From NCBI GenBank assembly GCA_964462185.1, contig CAYWWV010000050.1, forward strand, positions 1 to 8,245: DNA of 8,245 nt, written 5' to 3'. Both the position numbers and the translations under genes were made by a program. Below are positions 6,499-8,245 of the stretch, in pieces. Each line of letters begins with the position of its first letter. The stretch's first letter is position 1. The notes under the pieces were generated by a model, which ran no database searches, was not told the DNA's origin, and saw only the letters and a program-made list of their open reading frames with translations. This DNA is from RBG-16-57-9 sp964462185 (GTDB lineage Archaea; Thermoproteota; Bathyarchaeia; TCS64).

Positions 6499-8105
6499 CC
6501 CTTGACCACCTCCAAGGCCTCCTCCTCCACAGGTGCACTCTTCTGTTTTGCCTTCTTTCTCCTGGGTTTCCTCCCCCTACTCTTCCTGCGTTTGTTGTAG
6601 TATTTGAGTATCCATTGGGCCACCTCTCTCTGGTTCTTCAGCTTCTTACGGGCCAGCTTTTGGATGTATTTCTCCCTTCTCTCCAGCTCCTCCAAGAGCT
6701 CATCCATGGTTAGCCCCGTGTTCATGCTGATCTGCTGGAGGATGTAGCTGTCCTCGAACATGGTGTCAAACCGGTCCCTCCTCTGGTCCCACCTGGCCAC
6801 CTCGTGGTAGATGTTGTGCTCCACGATCTCGCTGACGGTCCTTATACGCCTCCCGAAGCCCAAGCCGTTCTTCTTCTTGGGCAGCTCCACCCTCTGGACG
6901 TAGAGGGCTATGTTCATGAGGGGTATGTAGACCTCGCTCACGTTCATGGGGGGGGATGTCAGTCGTTTGACCACCCTGTCGATGCTGTCGGCGTGCATGG
7001 TGCACAGCCCGCCGTGGCCTGTGGCCAGGGCCTGGAAGAGCACATAGGCCTCCTCCCCCCTCACCTCCCCCACCACGATGTAGTCGGGCCTGTATCTGAG
7101 GCTCACCTTCACCAGGTCGAATAGACTGATGTTCCTCCCGGGGGCTCCCTCTCCGAAGCTGAAGGACTCCCTGCTGTTGAGCTGGGTCCAGTTCTCCACG
7201 GGTGGGTTTAGCTCGGGGACCTCCTCCACGGTGACGATCTTGTCGTTCTCGCTTAGGAGGCTCAGGAGGGCGTTGAGGAGGGTGGTCTTCCCCGAGCCCG
7301 TCCCCCCTATGATCATGAAGCTCTTCTTGTTTTCCAGTATGAGCCAGAAGTATGCGGCTATCCTGGCGTCCAGGGTGCCCAGCTTCACCAGGTCTATTAT
7401 GCTTAGGGGCTGGGGCCGGTATTTCCTTATGCAGAAGGTGCTGCCCTTTAGGCTGACCTCCTTCATGAAGGTGGCGGCCAGCCTGTGTTTCTCGGGGAGC
7501 ATGGCGTCTAGGATGGGATGGGCGCTGCTGATGTGTTTCCCAGATTTGTGGGCCATCTTCACCAGGAAGTCGTTGAGGGCTTGGTGGGTCTTGAAGGAGA
7601 TGTTGGTGGGGATGCTCTCATACTTCCGGTGCCATACGTAGAGGGGGGTGTCCACCCCGTTGCAGCTTATGTCCTCTATCCAGGGGTCCTCCATCACCGT
7701 GTGGAGGGGGCCGTAGCCCGTCAGGTCTCTCAGCAGGTAGTAGAAGATGGTGTCCCACTGCTCCTGGGTGAACTTCCCCAGGCTTCTGTGGTAGCGCTCG
7801 GCTATCATCTCCGCCTGCTCGTATACATACTCGGCGGGGTCGACCTGGTCGTCTGTGGGGGGGGTGAACTCCTTGCTGAGGATCTTCACTATCTTGGTGT
7901 AGGTGTCCCGCTGGGCTGGTGTGAGGGGTGTCTCCTCCACGTAGTAGTGGAGTCCCTCTCCCAGCTGGGGGGAGGAGACTATCTTCACCCAGCTGTGGGG
8001 CTGGTTGACGAAGTATTCGTCGTGGACCTTGAACTCTGGCTGGACTGGTTCAACTAAGACCTCTACAGGCTCTTCCAGGGGTTCTTCCCCCTTGTTTCTC
8101 CTCAA
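6495..8105 (-). CDS. Type II/IV secretion system ATPase (GspE/TadA/FlaI-like)
   Basis: Cytoplasmic hexameric ATPase expected to power assembly of the filament made from the downstream pilins. Seen: 536 residues. An N-terminal region (about 1-230) carries the family signature L-L-R-D-L-T-G-Y-G-P-L (124-134) and D-P-W-I-E-D-I-S (140-147). The catalytic domain has Walker A G-G-T-G-S-G-K-T (267-274), acidic E294/E295 in T-V-E-E-V-P-E-L, the Walker B region I-V-V-G-E-V-R-G-E-E with E347, and the His box T-G-H-G-G-L-C-T-M-H-A-D (H364, H371). All key residues are intact. The C-terminus is unusual: a very basic stretch (about 503-522, rich in K and R) followed by a short acidic end (E527-E529). There is no sign of the tetracysteine zinc motif found in some bacterial GspE proteins. 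The start is uncertain: TTG at 8105 is the first conventional in-frame start but lacks a ribosome site. A CTG at 8123 has GGAGG 8 bases upstream and would add six residues. An in-frame stop lies at 8138-8136. Confidence 0.93.
   Translation of the reverse strand: MRRNKGEEPLEEPVEVLVEPVQPEFKVHDEYFVNQPHSWVKIVSSPQLGEGLHYYVEETPLTPAQRDTYTKIVKILSKEFTPPTDDQVDPAEYVYEQAEMIAERYHRSLGKFTQEQWDTIFYYLLRDLTGYGPLHTVMEDPWIEDISCNGVDTPLYVWHRKYESIPTNISFKTHQALNDFLVKMAHKSGKHISSAHPILDAMLPEKHRLAATFMKEVSLKGSTFCIRKYRPQPLSIIDLVKLGTLDARIAAYFWLILENKKSFMIIGGTGSGKTTLLNALLSLLSENDKIVTVEEVPELNPPVENWTQLNSRESFSFGEGAPGRNISLFDLVKVSLRYRPDYIVVGEVRGEEAYVLFQALATGHGGLCTMHADSIDRVVKRLTSPPMNVSEVYIPLMNIALYVQRVELPKKKNGLGFGRRIRTVSEIVEHNIYHEVARWDQRRDRFDTMFEDSYILQQISMNTGLTMDELLEELERREKYIQKLARKKLKNQREVAQWILKYYNKRRKSRGRKPRRKKAKQKSAPVEEEALEVVKG
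6506..6513 (-). promoter_or_regulatory. Strong Shine-Dalgarno GGAGGTGG for the platform gene
   Basis: On the minus strand GGAGGTGG ends 7 bases before the TTG at 6498. It is a near-perfect match to the archaeal anti-Shine-Dalgarno and lies inside the last ATPase codons. It is the main reason for accepting a TTG start that overlaps the ATPase stop. Confidence 0.8.
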
Positions 8106-8131
8106 CCATTCAATGAGCTTCAGCGTCCAGG

Positions 8132-8136
8132 CCTCC
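8132..8136 (-). promoter_or_regulatory. Shine-Dalgarno-like GGAGG before the ATPase gene
   Basis: On the minus strand GGAGG lies 8 bases before an in-frame CTG at 8123 and 26 bases before the TTG at 8105. The spacing would suit the CTG and is too long for the TTG. It matters only if the transcript starts upstream of it, for example by read-through from the preceding gene. Confidence 0.4.
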
Positions 8137-8145
8137 TATATCTAG

Positions 8146-8154
8146 AAAAATAAA
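8146..8154 (-). promoter_or_regulatory. T-rich element before the ATPase gene (TATA box or T-tract terminator)
   Basis: On the minus strand TTTATTTTT sits in the gap between the partial upstream gene (stop at 8174) and the ATPase. As a box A it would place transcription start near 8125, leaving a leader of about 20 bases to the TTG at 8105. As an oligo-T tract just after a stop codon it could equally end the upstream transcript, as archaeal terminators do. A second AT-rich patch, GATATA, lies at 8142-8137. The sequence alone does not decide between promoter and terminator. Confidence 0.35.
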
Positions 8155-8173
8155 GAGTTAGGGAGGGAGATGT

Positions 8174-8245
8174 TTAGGGCAGTTTTATTAGCTTGATGTA
8201 GTCCATCCCGCTTGCGCTGTGAAGCTTGATGTTAACAGTAGTACC
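8174..8245 (-). CDS. C-terminal end of an upstream protein, possibly exported/pilin-like (5' partial)
   Basis: Reading the minus strand from the window edge, one frame stays open for 23 codons and ends with TAA at 8176-8174. It gives G-T-T-V-N-I-K-L-H-S-A-S-G-M-D-Y-I-K-L-I-K-L-P. The alternating hydrophobic/polar pattern with an S-x-S-G turn resembles the last beta-hairpin of archaeal pilin or Ig-like sandwiches. It lies on the same strand as the pilus operon, 68 bases before the ATPase TTG, so it may be another subunit of the system. A second minus-strand frame is open for 18 codons before its own stop, so the frame choice rests on the strand-like pattern. Function is inference. Confidence 0.5.
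   Translation of the reverse strand, partial: GTTVNIKLHSASGMDYIKLIKLP

Noticed and set aside
7518..8057. 179-codon plus-strand frame opposite the ATPase
   Set aside because: The ATPase frame is unambiguous here; the antisense product is V/G/L-rich with no motif or ribosome site.
8050..8109. ATG at 8109 on the minus strand as ATPase start
   Set aside because: It is out of frame with the ATPase and hits a TGA after about 19 codons.

Overview
The window looks like a piece of an archaeal genome, probably from the Thermoproteota/TACK side; a Bathyarchaeia-like lineage is my best guess but is not provable from this sequence. The grounds are two pilin-like proteins with archaeal class III prepilin signals, a FlaJ/TadC-type platform protein paired with a FlaI/GspE-type ATPase, T/A-rich box-A-like elements ahead of transcription units, GGAGG/GGAGGTGG ribosome-binding sites, and frequent TTG/GTG starts. 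A run of exactly 100 N at 3095-3194 marks a scaffold gap of unknown true length, which suggests a draft or metagenome assembly.

Left part, plus strand (1-1868). The window opens inside a YkoE-like substrate-binding (S) subunit of an ECF-type vitamin transporter; its 5' end lies outside. After 65 bp carrying a TATA-like box comes a complete M20-family metal-dependent amidohydrolase with all its expected metal ligands. A link between the two in thiamine-precursor salvage is possible but unproven.

Right part, minus strand (8245 down to 1865). Five genes form one tightly packed cluster, in transcription order: secretion/pilus ATPase (8105-6495), TadC/FlaJ-like membrane platform (6498-4720), small pilin (4718-4287), larger divergent pilin-like protein (4315-3560), and a large secreted, C-terminally membrane-anchored protein with PPC-like and Ig-like domains (3563-1865, interrupted by the N gap). 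Successive genes overlap by 4 nt, lie 1 nt apart, overlap by 29 nt, and overlap by 4 nt, so they are very likely one translationally coupled operon. Upstream of the ATPase, on the same strand, the last 23 codons of another gene run off the window; its beta-strand-like end suggests one more exported or pilin-like protein.

Together the operon encodes the motor, platform, filament subunits and a surface-anchored accessory protein of a type IV pilus-like machine. No prepilin peptidase is present, so processing would depend on an enzyme encoded elsewhere. The plus-strand amidohydrolase and the minus-strand pilus operon converge so tightly that their stop codons share one TTAA palindrome at 1865-1868. 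Apart from the N gap, no stretch over 300 bases lacks a gene, and I saw no tRNA, rRNA, CRISPR array or insertion sequence.
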